Shown: positions 1 through 5,956 of the stretch, piece after piece
How the letters are laid out: each line of letters starts with the position of its first letter
How positions within the stretch are numbered: the first letter of the stretch is position 1
Assembly: GCA_005881495.1 (NCBI GenBank)
Contig: VBHI01000390.1
Span: 1 to 6,199, forward strand
Source: Chloroflexota bacterium
Lineage (GTDB): Bacteria > Chloroflexota > Ktedonobacteria > Ktedonobacterales > Ktedonobacteraceae
Direction of reading: 5' to 3'
Length of the DNA: 6,199 nt
Translations under genes and position numbers: made by a program
The notes under the pieces: generated by a model
Told to the model about the DNA's origin: nothing
Database searches by the model: none
The model's input: the letters and a program-made list of their open reading frames with translations, nothing else

Positions 1-420
1 CATCCTGATGAATTATTATTAAGACGAGATATTCTAGATAAGCAAATTGTCGATACCCAGGGCTTTCGCGTGGTGAAAGTCAATGATTTAAAGCTGGCAC
101 AAATCAAGAAAACCGTGCGACTGGTGGGGGTCGATATCAGCCTGAGTGGGCTGCTGCGCCGCTTAGGTATACTGGCACCTGTTGAGACGTTGTCACGTGT
201 GTTACCAATTCGTGTTGCTGAGCGAACAATTACGTGGAATTATGTTGAGCCAATCCAGGTTGTGAAAAGCGGGACTGTTACAGGCCAGCTGACAGCTGCG
301 CTGGCAGGCGCTGGTGCCGCTACCAGCATTGGGGTGAGCGGAGTCGTACCCAAGGTGCAGCTGAATGTCAGTCACACCAAACTGGCTGATTTACGTCCGC
401 TGATATTGCCGACATTTTAG
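1..420 (+). CDS. mgtE: MgtE-type magnesium transporter, PRC-barrel N-terminal part (5' partial, frameshifted)
   Basis: The frame is open from base 1, so the true start lies outside the window. Bases 1-399 encode 133 residues before the frame is lost. The segment LLRRDILDKQIVDTQG followed by VVKVNDLKL and VRLVGVDI is typical of the PRC-barrel domain found in front of MgtE proteins in Actinobacteria and Chloroflexota. It is followed by a Gly/Ala/Val-rich linker and then KLADLRP, which should continue into the MgtE_N helical repeats (usual pattern LHPADIADIL). Instead the frame reads six aberrant residues and stops at TAG 418-420. The expected continuation DIADILEQLD is present at once in the third frame from base 402, so this is the first half of the gene that continues at 450-1715. 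A GTG at 70 is in frame but falls inside the barrel, so it is unlikely to be the start. Whether the break is a real mutation or a sequencing error cannot be told from one sequence. Confidence 0.75.
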   Translation, partial: HPDELLLRRDILDKQIVDTQGFRVVKVNDLKLAQIKKTVRLVGVDISLSGLLRRLGILAPVETLSRVLPIRVAERTITWNYVEPIQVVKSGTVTGQLTAALAGAGAATSIGVSGVVPKVQLNVSHTKLADLRPLILPTF

Positions 421-449
421 AGCAGCTCGATGTTGAAGATGCAGGGGCC

Positions 450-1715
450 ATGCTGGATCGCCTGGATACCGAGATGGCTGCTGATGCACTCAACGAAGTT
501 GAATCCACGCTGCAATATGAATTACTGAGCGAACTCGATCCCGAACGCGCCTCCGACCTGCTTGAGATCCTTCCTCCTGATGATGCTGCCGATATCCTGG
601 CGGACATTCCAGCGGAAGAGGTGGAACGCCTTTTGGGCCTGATGCCAGCATACGAAGCGCAGCCAATCCGCGATCTGCTGCGCTTTGGCGCGGAGACGGC
701 TGGCGGCATCATGACCACCGAGGTCTTATCGCTCTCGCAGGAACTGACCATTGAGGAAGCGCTGGTTTACCTGCGCCAACATTCGGCTCACTTAGAGATG
801 ATCTACTACCTTTACATCGTCGATAGCGACAAGCACCTGGTCGGCGTCGTCTCACTACGCGAACTTGTAGTTGCGGAACCAACGACTCGCCTCCAGGATT
901 TGATGGATAGGGACGTGCTCAAAGTAACAACCGATACCGACCAGGAAGAGGTGGCGCGGCTCATCTCAAAATATGATCTGCTGGGTGTGCCAGTGGTGGA
1001 CAGCGAGAATCACCTGGTGGGATTGATAACAGTAGACGATGTCATCGATGTACTCCACGAGGAGCAGGCGGAAGATTTTTCCGAAATTGCCGGTGCAACC
1101 GTTGAAGAGTTAGAGGATGAAGAGCATTTCTCCTGGCGCTCAACCCTGAGTCGCGTCACGTGGCTCGCAGTCAATGTGATTGCAGGTTTTGCCATTGCTC
1201 TTGTGCTCTACCAGCTTTTTGGCCCGGCACTGTCATCCCATACTACTGTCGCCCGTGCGCTGGGCTTTGTGGCGACATTGCATTCTCCTGTCGCAATGAA
1301 TGGAGTGCTCTTTTTGCTGCCCATGCTCTTACTGAGCAGCGGAAGCGTAGGCTCCCAGGCGCTTGGCGTAGCCGGTTGGCAACTGCGCACAACAGGCGGC
1401 AGCGACTTCTGGCGCGGCATTTTCCGTGAACTGCGGTTGGGCACCGTTGGAGGGGTACTGGCAAGTGTCGCGGTAGGCTTCCTGACGTGGCTGCTATTCC
1501 ATTCGCCACAACTGGCGGTAGCGATTGGCCTGGGGTTTGGGTTTTCGTTGTTGATCGCGGCCATTTGCGGCCTGATTCTGCCGACGCTTTTTCAGCGTTT
1601 GCACCTGCGTGGAAGCCTGGTGAGTGCGCCATTGCTTGATCCTATTATTGCGTTTATCAGCCTGTGCATTTTTCTGGTGGTAGCGTTGTGGCTGATTGGC
1701 GTGTTCCATGCATGA
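450..1715 (+). CDS. mgtE: MgtE-type magnesium transporter: MgtE_N, paired CBS domains and membrane domain (second half of frameshifted gene)
   Basis: This is a 421-codon frame from ATG 450; coding similarity already begins at 402 (DIADILEQLD). Numbered from ATG 450, residues 1-80 are the rest of the MgtE_N acidic helical repeats (SELDPERASDLLEIL, DDAADILADIP). Residues 86-140 and 150-203 are two CBS domains (TAGGIMTTEV, DLMDRDVLKV, LVGLITVDDVIDVLHEEQAEDF), the cytosolic part that senses Mg in this family. A connecting helix leads to about five membrane segments (roughly 237-257, 280-298, 333-352, 355-380, 392-418). The family is a Mg2+ channel/transporter in the cytoplasmic membrane. Two pore signatures are altered. 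The GGN-type motif of TM2 reads SSGSVGSQ (296-303). In TM5 the conserved pore Asp aligns with Ala401 and the conserved Asn with Ala393, while a new Asp397 lies one helical turn earlier. AGGGG at 442-446 is only three bases before ATG 450, so it is a poor but possible restart site. Domain assignment is firm; transport activity is uncertain. Confidence 0.85.
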   Translation: MLDRLDTEMAADALNEVESTLQYELLSELDPERASDLLEILPPDDAADILADIPAEEVERLLGLMPAYEAQPIRDLLRFGAETAGGIMTTEVLSLSQELTIEEALVYLRQHSAHLEMIYYLYIVDSDKHLVGVVSLRELVVAEPTTRLQDLMDRDVLKVTTDTDQEEVARLISKYDLLGVPVVDSENHLVGLITVDDVIDVLHEEQAEDFSEIAGATVEELEDEEHFSWRSTLSRVTWLAVNVIAGFAIALVLYQLFGPALSSHTTVARALGFVATLHSPVAMNGVLFLLPMLLLSSGSVGSQALGVAGWQLRTTGGSDFWRGIFRELRLGTVGGVLASVAVGFLTWLLFHSPQLAVAIGLGFGFSLLIAAICGLILPTLFQRLHLRGSLVSAPLLDPIIAFISLCIFLVVALWLIGVFHA

Positions 1716-1744
1716 AATTGTAGGGGGATTTTCGCAAAAAACTA

Positions 1745-1774
1745 TTGACGGATCGCTCAAGCTTAGTGTATACT
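1745..1774 (+). promoter_or_regulatory. sigma70-like promoter of the tRNA-Asn gene
   Basis: TTGACG at 1745-1750 (-35) and TATACT at 1769-1774 (-10) are separated by 18 bases. The predicted transcript start near 1781 lies about 17 bases before the mature tRNA 5' end, a normal leader. The boxes are close to consensus, as expected for a stable-RNA gene. Confidence 0.7.
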
Positions 1775-1797
1775 GCAAGCGTTCCAGAGGAGCGCAT

Positions 1798-1872
1798 TCC
1801 TCGATAGCTCAACGGTAGAGCGGCCGGCTGTTAACCGGTAGGTTACAGGTTCGAATCCTGTTCGAGGAGCCA
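1798..1872 (+). tRNA. tRNA-Asn (anticodon GTT)
   Basis: The full cloverleaf can be drawn. The acceptor stem TCCTCGA (1798-1804) pairs with TCGAGGA (1862-1868). The D stem is GCTC (1807-1810) with GAGC (1818-1821). The anticodon stem GCCGG (1823-1827) pairs with CCGGT (1835-1839), closing with one G-T pair, around loop CTGTTAA with anticodon GTT at 1830-1832. The T stem ACAGG (1845-1849) pairs with CCTGT (1857-1861) around TTCGAAT. The discriminator base is G1869 and CCA is encoded at 1870-1872. Anticodon GTT reads AAC and AAU, so this charges asparagine. The gene has its own promoter and terminator and is therefore an independent unit between two transporter genes. Confidence 0.96.
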
Positions 1873-1876
1873 TTGA

Positions 1877-1908
1877 AAGAAAGGCCACCGGCATAAGTGG
1901 CCTTTCTT
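1877..1908 (+). terminator. Hairpin terminator after tRNA-Asn
   Basis: A perfect 12-bp stem, AAGAAAGGCCAC (1877-1888) with GTGGCCTTTCTT (1897-1908), encloses an 8-base loop. It starts four bases after the tRNA CCA. The stem is A-rich on the 5' side and T-rich on the 3' side, so the lower part of the 3' arm supplies the U-rich run. The symmetry may also stop transcription from the other direction. Confidence 0.8.
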
Positions 1909-1929
1909 CATGTCAGGGAATATGGCGTG

Positions 1930-1938
1930 TGCTATAAT
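1930..1938 (+). promoter_or_regulatory. Extended -10 promoter for the Nramp-family gene
   Basis: TGC followed directly by TATAAT (1933-1938) is a perfect extended -10 element. No good -35 box is seen; the closest hexamer at a 16-base spacing is TGTCAG (1911-1916). That is normal for extended -10 promoters. Transcription would start near 1945 and give a leader of about 108 bases to ATG 2053. Confidence 0.55.
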
Positions 1939-1943
1939 GCGCT

Positions 1944-1960
1944 ATAGTTTTTGGAACTAT
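1944..1960 (+). promoter_or_regulatory. Dyad ATAGTT-N5-AACTAT, candidate operator
   Basis: A perfect 6-bp inverted repeat with a 5-base spacer lies immediately downstream of the -10 box, overlapping the expected transcription start of the Nramp-family gene. A repressor bound here would block initiation, and metal-responsive repressors of the MntR/DtxR or Fur type often regulate such genes. The identity of any regulator is inference; the dyad itself is seen. A 6-bp dyad in AT-rich promoter DNA can occur by chance. Confidence 0.3.
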
Positions 1961-2052
1961 CATCGGCTACGGCAAGAAATACGTAAAAGGGAAGGGCAGG
2001 TTGAGAACAGGCGATCAAGCAGCACGCCTCCTCTTTACTGCGAGTGTGCCTA

Positions 2053-3393
2053 ATGGATACACCAGACCAGAAAGCACAAAAACTCAAGACAGCAGACCGC
2101 GCTGACAGCAAAAAGCGAGCGCGGTCACGTTTTCGTTTCAGCCGATCTTCACCCTTTCTTAAGCTCTTTGCGGTGCTAGGTCCTGGATTGATCGCTGCCA
2201 ATGCAGGCAATGATGCCGGCGGCATTGCTACATTTTCTTCTGCAGGCGCAAATTATGGGTACAACCTTTTATGGGCACTGGTGATTGCTGGTTTTTGCTT
2301 AGCGATTATACAGGAAATGTGCGCCCGTATGGGTGCCGTTACTGGTAAAGGGTTGGCTGACCTCATTCGTGAGCAATTCGGTGTCCGCTGGACGGCTTTG
2401 GCGATGCTTGCGCTACTGATTGCGAACACCGGTGTGACAGTATCTGAATTCCTGGGTATCGCAGCTAGCGTTCAGGTACTGGCAAATGACCCTCAAACAC
2501 CCTGGGTTTACGTCATCGTCCCTGTTGCTGGATTAGCTCTTTGGTGGCTCGTCATCAAGGGTTCTTATAGACGTGTTGAAAAAATCTTTCTTATTATGTC
2601 ACTTGGCTTCCTTGCATATATTCCGGCTGCCTTCGCTGCTCACCCTTCATGGAGCGATGTTGGACGACAGCTTATTATGCCCCATTTATATACGAGTAGC
2701 GCCTATTTACTCACAGCTGTGGCCCTTGTGGGAACGACCATCAGCCCCTATATGCAATTTTTTATCCAATCTTCTGTGGCTGACAAAGGTATTCACTCAG
2801 GTGATTATATCTACGAGCAACTGGATGTTTTTAGTGGTACTATCTTCGCGGTGATTATCGCCTGTTTTGTCATTATTGCTTCGGCGGCGGCGCTTTACCA
2901 GGGTCATCCACTACCACAACCCATCACAGCAATTGATGCAGCGCAAGCGCTGCGCTCCTTTGCAGGCCAGTACGCCGGGCTTCTCTTTGGAATAGGCCTA
3001 TTTGGTGCCTCTTTGCTGGCGGCCGCTGTCTTGCCGCTTTCAACTTCTTATGGTATCTGCGAGGCATTTGGTTTCGAGCGCGGGGTCTCACGCAGTTTCA
3101 AAGAGGCCCCGGTCTTTCAGAGTATTTTCACCGGCCTCATCATCCTCGGTGTACTTATCACGCTCATACCAGGTCTACCAATTTTTCCAGTGCTGGTCAT
3201 CCTACAAGATTTGAACGCTGCTATGTTACCTATCTTGCTGGTATTCATTATCTTATTGGTCAATAATCGTCGCTTAATGGGCCGCCACGTCAATAATCTT
3301 GCGTATAACGTTATCTCCTGGGGGACTGTAGCACTGATAACGATTTTGATCCTTTTGTTTCTCCTCAATCAAATCTTTGGCGTTCAGCTTTGA
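2053..3393 (+). CDS. Nramp-family divalent metal transporter (NRMT-like)
   Basis: A complete 446-residue membrane protein with about 11 helices and a basic cytosolic N-tail, the normal size and layout for Nramp/MntH proton-coupled metal importers. TM1 carries GPGLIAANAGNDAGGIATFS (residues 44-63). The metal-binding Asp54 of the DPGN motif is kept, but Pro is Ala and the metal-binding Asn is Gly. In TM6 the canonical A-x-x-M-P-H reads TTISPY (228-233), so the Met that favours transition metals is Ser and the His is Tyr. EMCARMGAVTGKGLADLIRE after TM2 is a typical Nramp loop. The substitutions point to the Nramp-related group that includes Mg2+ transporters, so Mg2+ or Mn2+ is more likely than Fe/Mn only. 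ATG 2053 is preferred; GTG 2044 is in frame and would add three residues, and neither has a good ribosome-binding site. An MgtE-type gene lies upstream beyond a tRNA, but this gene has its own promoter. Confidence 0.9.
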   Translation: MDTPDQKAQKLKTADRADSKKRARSRFRFSRSSPFLKLFAVLGPGLIAANAGNDAGGIATFSSAGANYGYNLLWALVIAGFCLAIIQEMCARMGAVTGKGLADLIREQFGVRWTALAMLALLIANTGVTVSEFLGIAASVQVLANDPQTPWVYVIVPVAGLALWWLVIKGSYRRVEKIFLIMSLGFLAYIPAAFAAHPSWSDVGRQLIMPHLYTSSAYLLTAVALVGTTISPYMQFFIQSSVADKGIHSGDYIYEQLDVFSGTIFAVIIACFVIIASAAALYQGHPLPQPITAIDAAQALRSFAGQYAGLLFGIGLFGASLLAAAVLPLSTSYGICEAFGFERGVSRSFKEAPVFQSIFTGLIILGVLITLIPGLPIFPVLVILQDLNAAMLPILLVFIILLVNNRRLMGRHVNNLAYNVISWGTVALITILILLFLLNQIFGVQL

Positions 3394-3456
3394 CGCGGGC
3401 AGGTAGTTGTTCATGCGCCCTTCGTTCGTTTGCTGCGGTATATTACGCTCAGATGA

Positions 3457-3609
3457 ATTGGTGATGAGGCAACTGTTGAGTTTGTTTCTCAGCAGTTACG
3501 GGAACTTCTCGCAAGATTTCAATGTCAGGCGCAAGAGCGCGGGCAGAATATGCTTGCTTACTATGCTTTGGCGCTTGGTACTGATCAGCTTTTTGTGAAG
3601 TACGTGTAA
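3457..3609 (+). pseudogene. Start-less coding remnant of unknown function
   Basis: After a TGA at 3454 the frame is open for 50 codons to TAA 3607-3609 and reads IGDEATVEFVSQQLRELLAR, continuing with a Gln-rich helix and LAYYALALGTDQLFVKYV. It has the composition of a real amphipathic helical protein end, but the first in-frame ATG is near its middle (3550) and there is no start or ribosome-binding site upstream. I do not recognise the family. It sits between two convergent genes, as expected for the 3' remnant of a gene whose front was lost. A 10-bp hairpin overlaps its start. It could equally be chance open sequence. Confidence 0.25.
3471..3497. repeat. 10-bp inverted repeat (possible bidirectional transcription stop)
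   Basis: AACTGTTGAG (3471-3480) and CTCAGCAGTT (3488-3497) form a 10-bp stem with one G-T pair and a 7-base loop TTTGTTT. It lies in the convergent gap 78 bases after the Nramp-family gene and 117 bases beyond the methyltransferase stop. No U-run follows on either strand, so it is not a classical intrinsic terminator. It is the only strong hairpin between 3394 and 3613, a stretch otherwise without a supportable gene. Confidence 0.35.
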
Positions 3610-3613
3610 GGTT

Positions 3614-4420
3614 CTAATTTGATGCGAAGAGCCAAGATTCTTCCAAGGAGCTATCTTCATCAGTGATGTCCTCATCAGCGATATCCTCATGGTCTTCTGA
3701 TCCGGATGTAAAAAGTTCAGGTGTTACTGCTTCCATTCGTTTCTCTGCTGCTTTGAAATAGAGGGGGTCTATTTCTATTCCTGTAAAACGTCTATTATGT
3801 TGCAGAGCAGCTACTCCTGTTGAACCTACTCCCATAAAAGGGTCAAGGACTAAATCTCCTGGATTCGTGGCTAATTGTATCAAATGACTGAGTATTTTGA
3901 TAGGCTTTTGCGTCGGATGAACAGGATTTTTTAATCTCTCCCTTCCCATACATATAGGACTTTCAATGAAGTTATGCATATCTTTTTGTTTTGTAAAGTT
4001 CCAGGTGTGCCCTTTATTCCAAACACATACTATGAGTTCGCAGCTATTCAGGAATCCTGCTCTTCTTAGCTTAGGAGGCGGATTCGTTTTATGCCAGACA
4101 ATAAACTGAAAAGTATCGAAGACAGGGTCAAAAACCTGATGCCATTGGCCTAATAGGTTATAGCTGGTGAATGCAAAAATAGTGCCGGTTGGTTTAAGTA
4201 TTCTTATAAACTCATCAAGCCATTCAGCGGGGTTGAAGATAGTCGTATCCCATTCGGCAACATCATTGTTAAAATCCTTTCTCCAAGACATTTTGATGTT
4301 GCCAGTAGAGTAACGTCCCAGGTTATAAGGGGGGTCTGTTAAGATCAAGTCAATAGACTGGTCTGGAATGTTTTTAATATATTCAGAGCTATCTCCTAAA
4401 ATCAGATGATACTTATTCAT
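3614..4420 (-). CDS. Site-specific DNA methyltransferase, beta class (N6-adenine or N4-cytosine)
   Basis: A complete 268-residue enzyme that transfers a methyl group from S-adenosylmethionine to an exocyclic amino group of a DNA base. Motif order defines the beta class. The catalytic motif IV TDPPYNLG lies near the N-terminus (DPPY 29-32). A motif VIII-like WHKTNPPPKLRRAGFLNSCE is at 109-128, a target-recognition region at about 130-165, motif X NPVHPTQKP at 165-173, then the AdoMet-binding motif I DPFMGVGSTG (193-202) and EIDP (216-219). DPPY is commoner in adenine enzymes but does not exclude N4-cytosine. ATG 4418-4420 is supported by AGGA five bases upstream. The last 30 residues are an acidic tail built partly on a tandem 15-base repeat. 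The gene is AT-rich next to a GC-rich IS, has no restriction endonuclease beside it, and lies 49 bp downstream of the transposase on the same strand. It is probably an acquired orphan methyltransferase. Confidence 0.9.
   Translation of the reverse strand: MNKYHLILGDSSEYIKNIPDQSIDLILTDPPYNLGRYSTGNIKMSWRKDFNNDVAEWDTTIFNPAEWLDEFIRILKPTGTIFAFTSYNLLGQWHQVFDPVFDTFQFIVWHKTNPPPKLRRAGFLNSCELIVCVWNKGHTWNFTKQKDMHNFIESPICMGRERLKNPVHPTQKPIKILSHLIQLATNPGDLVLDPFMGVGSTGVAALQHNRRFTGIEIDPLYFKAAEKRMEAVTPELFTSGSEDHEDIADEDITDEDSSLEESWLFASN
3658..3687 (-). repeat. Two tandem 15-base units in the methyltransferase acidic tail
   Basis: CATCAGTGATGTCCT (3658-3672) and CATCAGCGATATCCT (3673-3687) differ at two positions. 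On the - strand they encode EDIAD and EDITD in a run EDIADEDITDED near residues 245-256. The units are in frame, so gain or loss of one would only lengthen or shorten the acidic tail. This lies outside all catalytic motifs. Confidence 0.75.
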
Positions 4421-4468
4421 TTTTTCCTAAATACACTTTCTTAATAGACTCTAGTGCATCTCTAATTA

Positions 4469-4485
4469 CCTAAGTTTCGCCCGAA
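4469..4485 (+). repeat. IS terminal inverted repeat, transposase-3' end
   Basis: CCTAAGTTTCGCCCGAA matches the complement of the opposite end at 13 of 17 positions, and all four differences are transitions. The transposase stop codon (complement of 4470-4472) lies inside it, so this end has almost no non-coding DNA. Confidence 0.75.
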
Positions 4486-5855
4486 TTAACGGCCACATGG
4501 GTGGGTGCCAGTAGCACCCGCAACGAATCGACTAAGATGGGTGCCAAAGGTGCCGCTCGGTTCAGCACAATCTGGACGATGTGGCCCAGGGCATCGAAGA
4601 CCAGAAAGCCACTGACATGGAAAACATCGCGCACCATGCGCACTATCCCATAGTGCCGCAGTCTGGTGGACGAAGCCGCCTGCGTCAGCCACTGGCGAGC
4701 CCAGATGACGACATTGTGGGCCAAGCTGCCCAACAACATCACCATCTGTTGCGCCTCAAAGCGTTTTTTACTGCGCTTGGTACTGCCCAGGCCTTGGTGG
4801 TCGCCCTTGAAGGAGGTCTCCACGCCACCGCCGCGCTGATCATACAGGTACACATAGGCCAGCAGCACCGTGGCCGCATCGGCGTCGGGCGAAGCTTTTG
4901 GCTGGGTGAGAGCCAGCACCTCGGCCGGGGTCAAGGTCGAGATCAGGACGCCGATGCCCCACTGCCCATTGGCCTTGCGGCAGCGCACAGCAATGCGCCG
5001 CACGGGACGCACATACTCTGTCGCAGGCAAGCGCACCCAGCCCACCTGCCGTCCTTCCACGTGGGGATCATCGACCCAGTCCTGCACACTCTGGGCCAAG
5101 CGCTGGGCACGCTTGCTGGAGTAATCCTTACCGTGGACCTGATAACCACCTGCCAGCAGCCAATTCACGTCGTCCACGCTGCCGCCACCTGCATCGGTGC
5201 GCACCAAGGTGTGCTCGCGTTGGCGTTGGTCCAACCCCAAGATCTGCTCCGCCGCTTGCATCAATGGCTGCAACGCTTTCGTCAATTGGGTCGTGCCGTC
5301 AAAGAGCCGATCGACAACCACTTCCTCATAGCGACTGGCCAGCACGCGGCCCAATTGGCGACCACGCCGATTGCGTTGCTTGGCAAAATAGCCTTTGCTG
5401 GCCAAGGCGGCTTTCTTGCCACAGGGCATGCCACTCATATCCACATCCAGAATCTGATACTGCCTGGCATAGTCATGCCGATACCCTTGACTGTGCTGAC
5501 GGTAGATGCTCTCCATCGCTTGCTCCATTTGCGTTACATTCTCGCTGGTGCAAGCGTCCAGGGTCTCTTGCACCAGCGATTGCTCGGCACAACTGCTGCG
5601 TCCGAACGCCTCCTGCAAGGCCGCATCGGCTCGCAGACGACTGTTGATTTCGACCAGCCCGTGCGCCCCAGCCAACATCGCAATAAAGGCGTCGTAGAGC
5701 TTGTCATGCGGCGTATGCTTCACCGTTTTCTGCCCAATCCGCACAAGCTGGCGGATCGGACCAAACACATCCCGTTGCCTCAGTGTCACGCCAATGGCCG
5801 CCAGACTGGCACAAGGCGAAAAATGGGAGGTCGTTTTCGTGGTAGACTCGTTCAT
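4470..5855 (-). CDS. DDE transposase, IS4/IS1380-like
   Basis: A complete 461-residue transposase that fills nearly all of the IS. Candidate catalytic residues are Asp137 or Asp139 in ILDVDMSGMPCGKKA, Asp221 in LVRTDAGGGS, and Glu346 in LYDQRGGGVETSFKGD. The last motif, Tyr338, Arg341, Glu346, resembles the Y-R-E signature of IS4-superfamily enzymes, but with four residues rather than three between Arg and Glu. The strand and helix after it (QQMVMLLGSLAHNVVIWARQWL, split by the usual LAHN) fit the RNase-H-fold C-terminal part. The N-terminal 110 residues are a helical DNA-binding-type region. ATG 5853-5855 has an AGGAG at 5866-5870 (read on - strand) ten bases upstream. No frameshift or internal stop is seen, so it may be active. 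It reads toward the methyltransferase gene. Confidence 0.88.
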   Translation of the reverse strand: MNESTTKTTSHFSPCASLAAIGVTLRQRDVFGPIRQLVRIGQKTVKHTPHDKLYDAFIAMLAGAHGLVEINSRLRADAALQEAFGRSSCAEQSLVQETLDACTSENVTQMEQAMESIYRQHSQGYRHDYARQYQILDVDMSGMPCGKKAALASKGYFAKQRNRRGRQLGRVLASRYEEVVVDRLFDGTTQLTKALQPLMQAAEQILGLDQRQREHTLVRTDAGGGSVDDVNWLLAGGYQVHGKDYSSKRAQRLAQSVQDWVDDPHVEGRQVGWVRLPATEYVRPVRRIAVRCRKANGQWGIGVLISTLTPAEVLALTQPKASPDADAATVLLAYVYLYDQRGGGVETSFKGDHQGLGSTKRSKKRFEAQQMVMLLGSLAHNVVIWARQWLTQAASSTRLRHYGIVRMVRDVFHVSGFLVFDALGHIVQIVLNRAAPLAPILVDSLRVLLAPTHVAVNSGET

Positions 5856-5895
5856 AGTGATGGTTCTCCTATCTTTGGGTTCTCTTCCTTCGATA

Positions 5896-5924
5896 GGTAT
5901 GACCCATCATCATTCTTTTGGCAA
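5896..5924 (-). promoter_or_regulatory. Candidate transposase promoter
   Basis: On the - strand TTGCCA (5919-5924) and CATACC (5896-5901) are separated by 17 bases, inside the 118-base non-coding end of the IS. The -35 is good but the -10 is weak (three of six consensus bases). Transcription from it would cover the transposase and could continue into the methyltransferase. Confidence 0.3.
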
Positions 5925-5956
5925 GTCCCTTTCTGCTGGCGGCATCCTGCCCCTAC

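Noticed and set aside
1010..1632. Several overlapping reverse-strand and alternate-frame open frames within the MgtE gene.
   Set aside because: All overlap a strongly supported membrane protein and show no domain or start signal of their own.
1850..1880. tRNA-Asn 3' end as an integration (att) site.
   Set aside because: No integrase gene and no repeat of the tRNA end is visible in the window; the tRNA has its own normal terminator.
2009..2029. Hairpin AGGCG/CGCCT in the leader of the Nramp-family gene, as a riboswitch.
   Set aside because: Only 5 bp with an 11-base loop and no conserved riboswitch core; not supportable.
3407..3598. 63-codon frame after the Nramp-family gene.
   Set aside because: Composition is unlike a protein and there is no ribosome-binding site; the neighbouring frame at 3457-3609 looks more coding-like.
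3611..3630. A possible second copy of the IS end (CTAATTT near the methyltransferase stop).
   Set aside because: Only about 8 of 17 positions match the IS end, which is near chance, so I do not claim an alternative end there.
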